The notes under the pieces were generated by a model. The model did no database searches. It saw only the letters and a program-made list of their open reading frames with translations, and was not told the DNA's origin. A DNA stretch of 64,000 nt from positions 248,001 through 312,000 of the forward strand of contig CAXNKS010000001.1 of the NCBI GenBank assembly GCA_964203055.1. Reading direction: 5' to 3'. Shown here in pieces: positions 18,436 through 26,267 of this stretch (position 1 is the first letter of the stretch; each line of letters opens with the position of its first letter). The stretch is from Fontibacterium temperatum (lineage in GTDB: Bacteria > Pseudomonadota > Alphaproteobacteria > Pelagibacterales > Pelagibacteraceae). The translations under genes and the position numbers were made by a program.

Positions 18436-18464
18436 ATTATATATTAAGCAAAATTAAAATTCAA
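18436..18464 (-). promoter_or_regulatory. Sigma-70 promoter of rnpB
   Basis: On the minus strand, TTGAAT (18459-18464) and a consensus TATAAT (18436-18441) are separated by exactly 17 bases. The predicted first nucleotide, 7 bases beyond the -10 box, is the G that opens helix P1 of rnpB (18428). The whole promoter fits in the 39-base gap after the repaired end of ampD. It is the best promoter match I found in the window. Confidence 0.85.
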
Positions 18465-18467
18465 CTA

Positions 18468-19191
18468 TTAAATGAATTTTTGTAAACTATTTAAGATTAA
18501 ATAACATTCTTGATCAAAAATGCCATTAATCAACTGTTGTCTATGTCTTCTTTGAAAAGCTTTTGTAAAATCTTTGTCTAAGTGACCAGCCTGTTAAAAC
18601 CCTTGAATATCCTAGCTTTTTTATCATCTTTACCATATTTTTTTTGTTAATATTTATTAATTTTTTTAATCTAAAATTATTAATAAATTTTTCATCTAGC
18701 GAATGCCAAATTGCTAAATCATTTTTGTAAAGTTTTTTCCATGGAAACTTTTCTCCAGGATCTGTTTTTCTATGCGGAGCAATATCTGAATGACCAGTAA
18801 TATTAATATTTTGTATCTTAAATTTTTTTTTTAGTATTTTTAAGATTTTAATAAGTTCTGTAATTTGTTTATTTGGAAAATCTTGGTAACCATATTGATG
18901 ACCTTTGTTTTCAAGCTCAATCCCAATAGAATTCTTATTTAAATTTTTAAAATTAAACCAATTTGAGATACCTGCGTGCCAAGCAATATTATTATCTTTA
19001 ACTAATTGCATAATTTTTCCTGCTCTGCTTATAAGATAATGACTACTTACCTCGTGTTTTTTTGAAATAAGTCTCTCTACCGCAGATTGCAAAGATCTCA
19101 TTCCTGTATAATGGATAACGATTGACTGAATATTTCGTCTTTTCTTGCAAGATATATAATTAGGTGATTTTAAATGTATAATTTTCATCAT
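18468..19191 (-). CDS. N-acetylmuramoyl-L-alanine amidase (AmpD/AmiD-like), frameshifted near the C-terminus
   Basis: Zn amidase of the Amidase_2/PGRP family, cleaving MurNAc-L-Ala bonds in peptidoglycan or its recycled fragments. Zinc ligands by analogy with AmpD are His27 (IVIHYTG), His134 and Asp144 (GHSDIAPHRKTDPG). No signal peptide is seen, which favours a cytoplasmic recycling role. The first frame ends at 18541 with an aberrant tail; the next frame continues as TKAFQRRHRQQLINGIFDQE and stops at 18468-18470, the AFQR-type C-terminal helix I expect for alphaproteobacterial relatives. Removing one G/C base at about 18586-18591 restores a protein of about 240 residues. Confidence 0.88.
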
Positions 19192-19285
19192 TAAACTCTA
19201 AAAATACACTAAAAAACTTTAAATTTCTTGGTTGTTTTTAATATTTAATTATGAAAAATCTGTATATAAGGACAACTTTAAGATT

Positions 19286-20041
19286 ATGAAAAAAACAATT
19301 CTAGTTATAGCTTTTTTAACAATATTTAATTCAAAAACCATTTACGCTGCAGATCTTCCTGATTGCAACGAAAGTATCAATAGAGCTGTATTCAGTTTTA
19401 ATATGACAGTTGATAAATATTTTTTTAAACCAATTGCTGAAGTTTACAATGTTCTACCAGTTGAAATTAGAGTCGGAATAAATAATGCTTTGATAAATAT
19501 AGATTCTACTCTTTCTGTTCCCAACCAAATTTTACAAGGAAACTTTAGTGAAGCAGCGATATCTGTTTCGCGATTTGCAATAAATTCATCAGTTGGAATT
19601 CTTGGTTTGTTTGATCCAGCAACAGCACTTGGTATTGAAAAAACAAACAGAGAAGACTTTGGTCAAACTCTAGCAGTTTGGGGTGTTGATCATGGCTGTT
19701 ATGCTGTAGCTCCGTTCCTTGGACCTATAAGTCCTAGAGATGCTGTTGGAAGAATTCTTGGAGTTTATGGAGATTACTTCTATATGGTGTCAGCTGGCGA
19801 TAGAACAGCTTTTGGAGAAAATCTTGGTGACACAGTTTACTGGGCAACAAAAGGTACAGAGATAACTAATTTTAGATCACAAAATATTAAAAGCTCAGAA
19901 AATTTAGAAAAAAATTCTTTAGATCTTTATTCTGCTTATAAAAGTTTATATTTACAAAGAAGAGAGAACTTAGTTAAAAACGTTAAAAGATCAGAAAGTC
20001 AGTACGGAGCAAGTGACGATGAGTGGAAAAAAATTAAATAA
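19286..20041 (+). CDS. mlaA: MlaA (VacJ) family outer membrane lipid transport protein
   Basis: Component of the Mla pathway that removes mislocalised phospholipids from the outer leaflet of the outer membrane. I chose the ATG at 19286, which follows an AAGGA sequence and gives a clean signal peptide (MKKTILVIAFLTIFNSKTIYA). Family segments follow: INRAVFSFN, RVGINNALINIDST, PNQILQGNF, DFGQTLAVWGVDHGCY and PFLGPISPRDAVG. No lipobox cysteine is seen at the cleavage site, unlike the E. coli lipoprotein. It is followed by mlaC; mlaBDEF are not in the window. Confidence 0.93.
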   Translation: MKKTILVIAFLTIFNSKTIYAADLPDCNESINRAVFSFNMTVDKYFFKPIAEVYNVLPVEIRVGINNALINIDSTLSVPNQILQGNFSEAAISVSRFAINSSVGILGLFDPATALGIEKTNREDFGQTLAVWGVDHGCYAVAPFLGPISPRDAVGRILGVYGDYFYMVSAGDRTAFGENLGDTVYWATKGTEITNFRSQNIKSSENLEKNSLDLYSAYKSLYLQRRENLVKNVKRSESQYGASDDEWKKIK

Positions 20042-20064
20042 TATTTCTACTTAATAATTAAAGA

Positions 20065-20664
20065 ATGTTTACTTTCATTAAAAAAATTTTTTTTTTTATA
20101 AGCTTTATCTTATTAATATCTTCAAATTCTAATTCAGCAGAAAGCAATGCTGAAGCTTTTGTTCTTAAATTAACGGATGAAGCAAAAATTATATTTAACG
20201 ACAAATCACTTAATAAAGATTCAAGACTAAAAAAACTCAATGATCTTTCTTCAAAATATTTAGACTTGGATGCTCTTGCTAGTTATACGCTTGGTGATTA
20301 TAGAGAAAAAGCCACAAATTCTGAAAGAGAAAATTTTAATAAATTGTTTAGAGAATATTTCATAAAAAATATGTCTTCAAAATTAAACGATTTTGCCGAT
20401 CAAGATCTTAAAATTATAGATTCAAAAAAAATTAATGATAATAATATTATTGTAAGTACTAAAGTCTTTTCAAAAAAAGATGCTCAAGAGATTGCTGTTG
20501 AGTGGAGAATTTACATAAAAGACTCAAAACTTCTTGCAAGAGACCTGGTTGTTGAAGGATTAAGTTTAGCAAGAACACAAAAGGAAGAATTTTCTTCAAT
20601 AATAGCAAGCAAAGGTTTTGTTGGCGTAATTACCGCTCTAGAAAATTTTAATAAATCGAATTAA
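20065..20664 (+). CDS. mlaC: MlaC-like periplasmic phospholipid-binding protein
   Basis: Periplasmic shuttle (Ttg2D/MlaC family) carrying phospholipid between MlaA at the outer membrane and MlaFEDB at the inner membrane. The 199 residues start with a signal peptide (about 1-27, ending SSNSNSAES). The mature part has the family pattern of helices and strands, including LASYTLGDYREKA, FNKLFREYFIKNM and KLLARDLVVEGLSLARTQKE near the C-terminus. It lies 23 bases after mlaA, so the pair is probably one operon. Confidence 0.9.
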   Translation: MFTFIKKIFFFISFILLISSNSNSAESNAEAFVLKLTDEAKIIFNDKSLNKDSRLKKLNDLSSKYLDLDALASYTLGDYREKATNSERENFNKLFREYFIKNMSSKLNDFADQDLKIIDSKKINDNNIIVSTKVFSKKDAQEIAVEWRIYIKDSKLLARDLVVEGLSLARTQKEEFSSIIASKGFVGVITALENFNKSN

Positions 20665-20673
20665 ATACTAAAT

Positions 20674-20750
20674 TGGTGGGCCCGCAGGGATTTGAACCCC
20701 GGACAACCCCGTTATGAGCGGGGGGCTCTAACCAGCTGAGCTACAGGCCC
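20674..20750 (-). tRNA. tRNA with anticodon CAT (Ile2 or elongator Met), CCA encoded
   Basis: A 77-base cloverleaf: acceptor GGGCCTG/CGGGCCC, D arm GCTC...GAGC, anticodon stem CCCCG/CGGGG with loop CTCATAA, T arm with loop TTCAAAT, discriminator A and an encoded CCA (plus-strand TGG at 20674-20676). Anticodon CAT without the initiator C1-A72 mismatch rules out initiator tRNA. Whether the C34 is lysidine-modified (Ile2) or not (Met) cannot be decided by eye. It sits between mlaC and rpoD. Confidence 0.96.
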
Positions 20751-20796
20751 TTTGCGAACGGATATAACATTAAAAATATAGTTTATTAACTAAATT

Positions 20797-22668
20797 CTAA
20801 CTATCAAAAAAACTTTTTAATTGTCTAGATCTGCTAGGATGTTTTAATTTTCTTAAAGCTTTAGCTTCAATTTGCCTTATCCTTTCACGTGTAACTGAGA
20901 ACTGCTGACCAACTTCTTCTAAAGTGTGATCTGTATTCATTCCAATTCCAAAACGCATTCTCAAAACTCTTTCTTCTCTTGGAGTTAATGTGGCCAAAAT
21001 TTTTGTAGTTGTATTTCTAAGTCCACTTTGAATTGCCGCATCAACAGGTATTAACGCATTCTTATCTTCTATAAAATCTCCGAGACTACTATCCTCTTCA
21101 TCTCCAACTGGCGTTTCAAGTGATACTGGTTCTTTAGCAATTTTTAATACTTTTCTAACTTTATCTAAAGGCATAGCTAATTTTTTAGCTAACTCTTCTG
21201 GTGTAGGCTCTCTTCCAAATTCACTAAGCATTTGTCTTGATGTTCTAACAATCTTATTAATTGTTTCGATCATGTGCACTGGTATTCTAATAGTTCTCGC
21301 CTGATCAGCTATTGATCTTGTGATTGCTTGTCTAATCCACCATGTTGCGTAAGTTGAAAATTTGTAACCTCTTCTATATTCAAATTTATCAACGGCCTTC
21401 ATAAGACCAATGTTACCTTCTTGAATTAAATCTAAGAACTGCAATCCTCTATTTGTATATTTTTTAGCAATCGAAATAACTAATCTTAAATTAGCTTCAA
21501 TCATTTCTTTCTTAGCAATTCTAGATTCTCTTTCCCCTTTTTTTATTTTGTTAACTAAGATTTTAAAATCTGAAACTGGTAAACCTACATCTTTACTAAT
21601 CTGAATTAGTTTACTTTTAATATTCTCATATTCTTTTTTTTCTTTAGTAAAGAAATTATGCCATTTTTTATTCTCTCCTAAAAAACTTTCAAAATTTGGA
21701 TTAATTTCATTACCTACATAAAATTTTATAAATTCCTCTCTAGGAATTCCATGTTTAGAAGAAAGTCTTAAAAGTTCACCATCAAAATTTATTAATTTTT
21801 TATTCTCAACATAATTTAATTGAACTAACTCTTCTTGCGTCGCTGGGTTCAGTTGCAATTGCAAAATATCTTGGCTAATTTCCTCTTTAATTAACTGATA
21901 ATTCTTTTCTTTGCTTGGACTAAACTTAGATCTAGCAAGTACAGTTTCTAATTTTTCTTTCTGATAAGAAATAAGTTTTTTATAATTTTTTGATAGTTTT
22001 TCAAAAGTTTTTAATATTTTTGGCTTAAGCTCAATTTCAAGAGCCGCTAAAGAAATATTGTACTCATCATTTTCTTCTTCGATAGCTTCAACACTCTTAT
22101 TATCTGGATCTTCTTCTTTGTCTTTCTTTGATTTAGGTTCTTTAACTTCCTTTTCAACACTTTTTGCAGCTAAAGCTTTTGTAAAATTCCCATCTTCTAA
22201 ATAATTACTATCAAGATCAATAATATCTCTAACCAACATCTCGCTGGCATTTAATTTATCTTTCCATTCAAATATTTTTTTTGCCATCAATGGACTCTCT
22301 GCCAACGCAGAAACCATTACATATTTTCCAGATTCTATTCTCTTTGCGATTGCGATTTCACCTTCTCTGGATAGAAGCTCAACGCCGCCCATCTCTCTAA
22401 GATACATTCTAATTGGATCATCGCTTCTATCAGAAGTTTTTTCAGCTTTTGGCGCCTCTTCTTTTGTCTTAACTTTAAAATCAGACTTTTGTTTTACTAA
22501 GGTAATAAGATTGTCAAAAATATTTAAGACAGCTTTTTCTAAACTTTCTGGAGTGCTGTTTCTTTTTCCTAAAGATTTTTTTAATTCTTCATGAGTAATA
22601 AATCCTCGAGCCTTTCCACGCTCAAGCAATTTCTCAAATGATTTTGAAATAAGCTTATCTGCTTTCAC
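20797..22668 (-). CDS. rpoD: RNA polymerase primary sigma factor RpoD (sigma-70)
   Basis: Housekeeping sigma factor. The 623 residues include region 1.2 (DPIRMYLREMGGVELLSREG), a large non-conserved insert rich in Glu/Lys, and region 2 (LISIAKKYTNRGLQFLDLIQ and KFSTYATWWIRQAITRSIAD). Region 3 (MIETINKIVRTSRQM) and region 4 with the -35 helix-turn-helix (TLEEVGQQFSVTRERIRQIE) follow. It lies 52 bases after dnaG in the yqeY-dnaG-rpoD series, the alphaproteobacterial form of the macromolecular synthesis operon. Length is normal. Confidence 0.98.
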   Translation of the reverse strand: MKADKLISKSFEKLLERGKARGFITHEELKKSLGKRNSTPESLEKAVLNIFDNLITLVKQKSDFKVKTKEEAPKAEKTSDRSDDPIRMYLREMGGVELLSREGEIAIAKRIESGKYVMVSALAESPLMAKKIFEWKDKLNASEMLVRDIIDLDSNYLEDGNFTKALAAKSVEKEVKEPKSKKDKEEDPDNKSVEAIEEENDEYNISLAALEIELKPKILKTFEKLSKNYKKLISYQKEKLETVLARSKFSPSKEKNYQLIKEEISQDILQLQLNPATQEELVQLNYVENKKLINFDGELLRLSSKHGIPREEFIKFYVGNEINPNFESFLGENKKWHNFFTKEKKEYENIKSKLIQISKDVGLPVSDFKILVNKIKKGERESRIAKKEMIEANLRLVISIAKKYTNRGLQFLDLIQEGNIGLMKAVDKFEYRRGYKFSTYATWWIRQAITRSIADQARTIRIPVHMIETINKIVRTSRQMLSEFGREPTPEELAKKLAMPLDKVRKVLKIAKEPVSLETPVGDEEDSSLGDFIEDKNALIPVDAAIQSGLRNTTTKILATLTPREERVLRMRFGIGMNTDHTLEEVGQQFSVTRERIRQIEAKALRKLKHPSRSRQLKSFFDS

Positions 22669-22720
22669 TTTAATATCTGTTTATTGGAGCAGTATATATA
22701 TTTACTAGGACAGAAAATTA

Positions 22721-24483
22721 CTAGACTTTTTTTGATGCTACAATCTGATCTTTTAAGGATAAAAGTTCATTATACTGAGCCTCATTCATGTTTTTTGACA
22801 ATGATTCTTCAGCATCTTTTAATCTGCTCTCAAGTTTCAAATTATCGACTTGTTCAATCAGATCTTTTAAAAAATTAGTCAAATTTTTCTTCACTTAAAT
22901 TTTCTGAAATTCCTTTTATAGATGAAAATTCGTTTATATCTTTAATAATTTGACCGAAATTATTTTCTTCTAAATGCTTTAATAAATTAAATTCTTTGAA
23001 AGTCTCAATCTTTTCTAAAATATTTATCAAAACATTCTTTAATGCTTCTAAATTTTTATTATGAAAATTAATTAACGAAAATTTTTCAGATTGATCTTTT
23101 AAAATTTGAACATTATTCAAAAAAAGATACATCAATAGAAAATTCTTTTAGTTCAAAAGATGAATACCTTGTAATTTTTCTTGTAAGTTCTTTAGTTTTA
23201 TTAAGTGGTTTAAGACTTTTAGCTTTTCTATTTGAGAATTGTTCAAAAATTTTATTTTTAAAAAAACTTATATAATGTTTTTTTACGGTTGAATCTTGAA
23301 TTATTTGACATAAATCCATTATTTTTTTTTCAAATCCAGCTCTTTCTTCTGGTTGCTCTGATTGTAATTCTTGTAAATTATTTTCAAAAACAAAATTACC
23401 AATATCAATTTTTTGATCTAACAAACTCTCAAAATTATTTCTTCCATTCTTTCTTACAAAAGAATCTGGATCAAAACCATTCGGCAAAATCAAAAAAGAT
23501 AATGAATAATTTGGCTTCATATAAGCAATTAACTTTTCGGAAATTTTATGAGCAGCGTTTTGACCACTTCTATCACCATCAAAACAAACTACCGGATCAT
23601 TAAAGTAGCGCCATATTAAATTTAAATGAGATTCGGTCATTGCCGTCCCTAGTGTTGCAACTACATTTTTAAAACCTGCCTGATAAAGACTAATCGCATC
23701 CATATAGCCCTCAACAACAAAAACAATTCCACTTTGTTTATTTTCACTTTTTGCATTATTTAAATTATATAAATTAAAACCTTTTTTAAAAAATTCAGTT
23801 TCTGGCGAGTTAATATATTTTGCTAAATAATTTTGACTTAATGCTCTTCCGCCGAATCCAATAACATTATTATTGTAATCAAAGATTGGAAAAATTAATC
23901 TATTTTTAAACCGATCAATAAGTTTATTGTTCTTTTCATCATGAAAAAATACTCCACTCTCAATAAGTTCTTTTTGGTTAAAATTACTAAACAAAGAAAC
24001 ATTTAAACCATATTCTCCAGAATATCCTATTTTGAATGTAGATAATATTTCTTGAGTCAAGCCCCTGCCAAGAGCATATTTTTTTACGCTTTCATTTTCA
24101 GAAAAGTTTTTTTGATAATGCTTCAAAGCAATTGTTAATATTTCATCATATTTTTTTCTTTTATTTTCTACTTCAATATTTTCTTTAGTAAATTTAAATG
24201 CAGGCATCCCGGCCTTTGCTGCTAATTTTCTAACAGCATCACCAAAATTTAATTTTTCAACCTTAACTAAAAAATCAAAAATATTTCCATGCTCACCTGA
24301 ACTAAAGCAATGATAAAACCCTTTTTCATCATTGATAGTAAATGATGGTGATTTTTCTTTAGAAAATGGAGACAGGCCAATAAATTCTCTGCCTCTTCTT
24401 TTTAATTGAACTGAAGCTCCTACTATGTCGGAAACTTTGATTCTTTGTTTAATCTCTTCTAAATACTCTTTTGGAAATTTCAT
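22721..24483 (-). CDS. dnaG: DNA primase DnaG, two single-base frameshifts, degenerate zinc site
   Basis: Makes RNA primers for replication. The first frame covers the N-terminal domain and TOPRIM core (VVEGYMDAISLYQAGFKNVV, CFDGDRSGQNAA) and stops after IDVSFFE at about 23113. The next frame resumes at LNNVQILKDQSEKFSLINFH and stops at 22875; the third continues NFLKDLIEQVDNLKLESRLK and stops at 22721-22723, the DnaB-interacting tail. Removing one T from the T7 run (minus strand) near 23120 and one A near 22890 gives about 586 residues, a normal size. Three of four zinc ligands are Ser (38, 41, 62; only Cys59 remains). Confidence 0.94.
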
Positions 24484-24944
24484 TTACTTAGTAGTTCTTT
24501 TAATAACGCTCCTGCTTTAGAAAAATCTATACTCCCAGAGTATTTGGACTTTAAAATTCCCATTGCTTTACCCATATCCTTAATTGAGGCCGCTCCCGAA
24601 TCTTTGATTGCACTTTCGCAAGCTTTTTTAGTTTCGCTATCATCTAGTTGCTTTGGAAGAAATTCTTGAATAATATTTATTTCTTTATCTTCTTTTTCTG
24701 CCAAATCATTTCTTGAAGCCTTTTTATAAATTTCTAATGATTCTCTTCTTTGTTTTAACATCTTATTAAGAACTGTAATTACATCTTCATCTTTAATTGA
24801 AGTATCTTTTACTCCGGCTCCTCTCTTTTCAATTTCTTTATCTTTCACTGCAGAAACTATGAGTCTTAAAGTAAGAACCTTATCTTTATCTTGTTTAAGT
24901 GCTGATTCTTTTAATTGAGCGTTTACCTTATCTAATAAATTCAT
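24480..24944 (-). CDS. yqeY: GatB/YqeY domain-containing protein
   Basis: A 154-residue protein of the YqeY family, which shares the helical tail domain of the amidotransferase GatB; its cellular role is not well defined, though a part in tRNA-dependent amidation has been suggested. Family features are MLKQRRESLEIYKKASRNDL, EIDIIQEFLP-type INIIQEFLPKQL and GKAMGILKSKYSG. It precedes dnaG with an ATGA overlap (24480-24483), the usual alphaproteobacterial arrangement. Divergent from carA. Confidence 0.94.
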   Translation of the reverse strand: MNLLDKVNAQLKESALKQDKDKVLTLRLIVSAVKDKEIEKRGAGVKDTSIKDEDVITVLNKMLKQRRESLEIYKKASRNDLAEKEDKEINIIQEFLPKQLDDSETKKACESAIKDSGAASIKDMGKAMGILKSKYSGSIDFSKAGALLKELLSK

Positions 24945-25002
24945 AAGTTTTAAATTACTCTAAATAATCCAATTGCTCAAAAGAAAATATTACCAACTTG
25001 AC

Positions 25003-25032
25003 TGGCGATTAACTTTTTCATAATGTTCGCCA
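25003..25032. repeat. Inverted repeat TGGCGA...TCGCCA in the yqeY-carA divergent region
   Basis: TGGCGA (25003-25008) and TCGCCA (25027-25032) form perfect 6-bp arms 18 bases apart. A direct repeat CCAACTT (24993-24999 and 25030-25036) overlaps the second arm. The region (24945-25067) is the only promoter space for both yqeY-dnaG-rpoD and carAB, so these repeats may be operator sites; no known regulator motif is recognised. Confidence 0.4.
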
Positions 25033-25067
25033 ACTTTTAAATAACTTAAAAGCTCTTAACTCATGGG

Positions 25068-26267
25068 TTGTATTTGTCTAAAGAAACTAATTTAGAAAAT
25101 AAATACAAAATAAAAAATTCTATTAATCCTAATGCTATTTTAATTCTCGAAGATGGAGAAGAGTTCCATGGATTTGGAATTGGTGCTTATGGAATTTCTT
25201 CTGGTGAAATATGTTTTAATACTTCAATTACTGGTTACCAAGAAATATTAACTGATCCTTCTTACTCTGGGCAAATTATAAATTTTACTTTCCCACATAT
25301 TGGAAATGTCGGCGCTAATAATGAAGATTTAGAGGGTGATAAGACTTGGGTTAAAGGTGCAATATTCAGCGCCGAAGTATCTCATTCATCTAATTACAGA
25401 GCTTTAGAAAATTTAGATCAATGGTTAAAAAAAAATAACATTACTGCAATTTATGGAATTGATACTAGAAAACTTACTTTAAAAATAAGAAAACTTGGAC
25501 CAAAAAAAGCAACGATAGCTTTCAAAGAAGAGTACAAGCATAATGTCAAAGAACTTTTAGAGATTACCAAAAAATTACCTAGCTTAGAAAATTTAGATCT
25601 TACTAGAGAAGTTACTTGCAAAAAATCTTATCAATGGATTGGTAATAAATTATGGAATGCGAAAGGATATGAAGTTCAAAAGAATAATAAATACAATATT
25701 GTTGCAATTGATTACGGTATCAAAACTAATATTTTAAGAAATTTCTCTGAACTGGGGTGCAAAGTAACTGTTGTCCCCTCAATAACTACCGCCAAGAATA
25801 TACTTGATTTAAAACCAGATGGTGTTTTTTTATCTAATGGACCTGGAGATCCGGATCTTACAGGAAAATATGCAATTAAAATAATTCAAGAGATAATATC
25901 CTCAAATACCCCTGTATTTGGAATATGTTTGGGACATCAATTGCTAGCTTTAAGTCTTGGTGCAAAAACAAAAAGAATGCATCAGGGGCACAGAGGCGCG
26001 AACCATCCCGTTAAAAATTTAACTAATAATAAAGTAGAAATCACAAGTCAAAATCATGGATTTGAAGTTATAAAAGATAGCTTACCTAAAGACGTTGAGG
26101 TTACACATGTGTCCCTTTTTGACGCTTCTATTGAAGGTATAAAATCAAAAATTAAACCGGTATTTTCTGTGCAATATCATCCAGAAGCATCTCCGGGTCC
26201 ACATGATAGCAATTATCTTTTTAAAGATTTTATAAATTTAATAGAAAAAAATAAAATTAATGCCTAA
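25068..26267 (+). CDS. carA: Carbamoyl-phosphate synthase small subunit (glutamine amidotransferase)
   Basis: Hydrolyses glutamine and passes ammonia to CarB for carbamoyl phosphate, used in pyrimidine and arginine synthesis. About 399 residues: N-terminal CPSase_sm domain (ILILEDGEEFHGFGIGAYG, SITGYQEILTDPSYSGQII) and class I GATase with the Cys nucleophile in FGICLGHQLLALSLG and His-Glu in SVQYHPEASPGPHD. No in-frame ATG occurs before the conserved start; TTG at 25068 or 25074 must be used, and the in-window start is therefore uncertain. It overlaps carB by 8 bases. Confidence 0.96.
   Translation: MYLSKETNLENKYKIKNSINPNAILILEDGEEFHGFGIGAYGISSGEICFNTSITGYQEILTDPSYSGQIINFTFPHIGNVGANNEDLEGDKTWVKGAIFSAEVSHSSNYRALENLDQWLKKNNITAIYGIDTRKLTLKIRKLGPKKATIAFKEEYKHNVKELLEITKKLPSLENLDLTREVTCKKSYQWIGNKLWNAKGYEVQKNNKYNIVAIDYGIKTNILRNFSELGCKVTVVPSITTAKNILDLKPDGVFLSNGPGDPDLTGKYAIKIIQEIISSNTPVFGICLGHQLLALSLGAKTKRMHQGHRGANHPVKNLTNNKVEITSQNHGFEVIKDSLPKDVEVTHVSLFDASIEGIKSKIKPVFSVQYHPEASPGPHDSNYLFKDFINLIEKNKINA

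Noticed and set aside
22684..22878. Plus-strand open frame between rpoD and dnaG
   Set aside because: The minus strand encodes the conserved C-terminal tail of DnaG here once a frame change is allowed.
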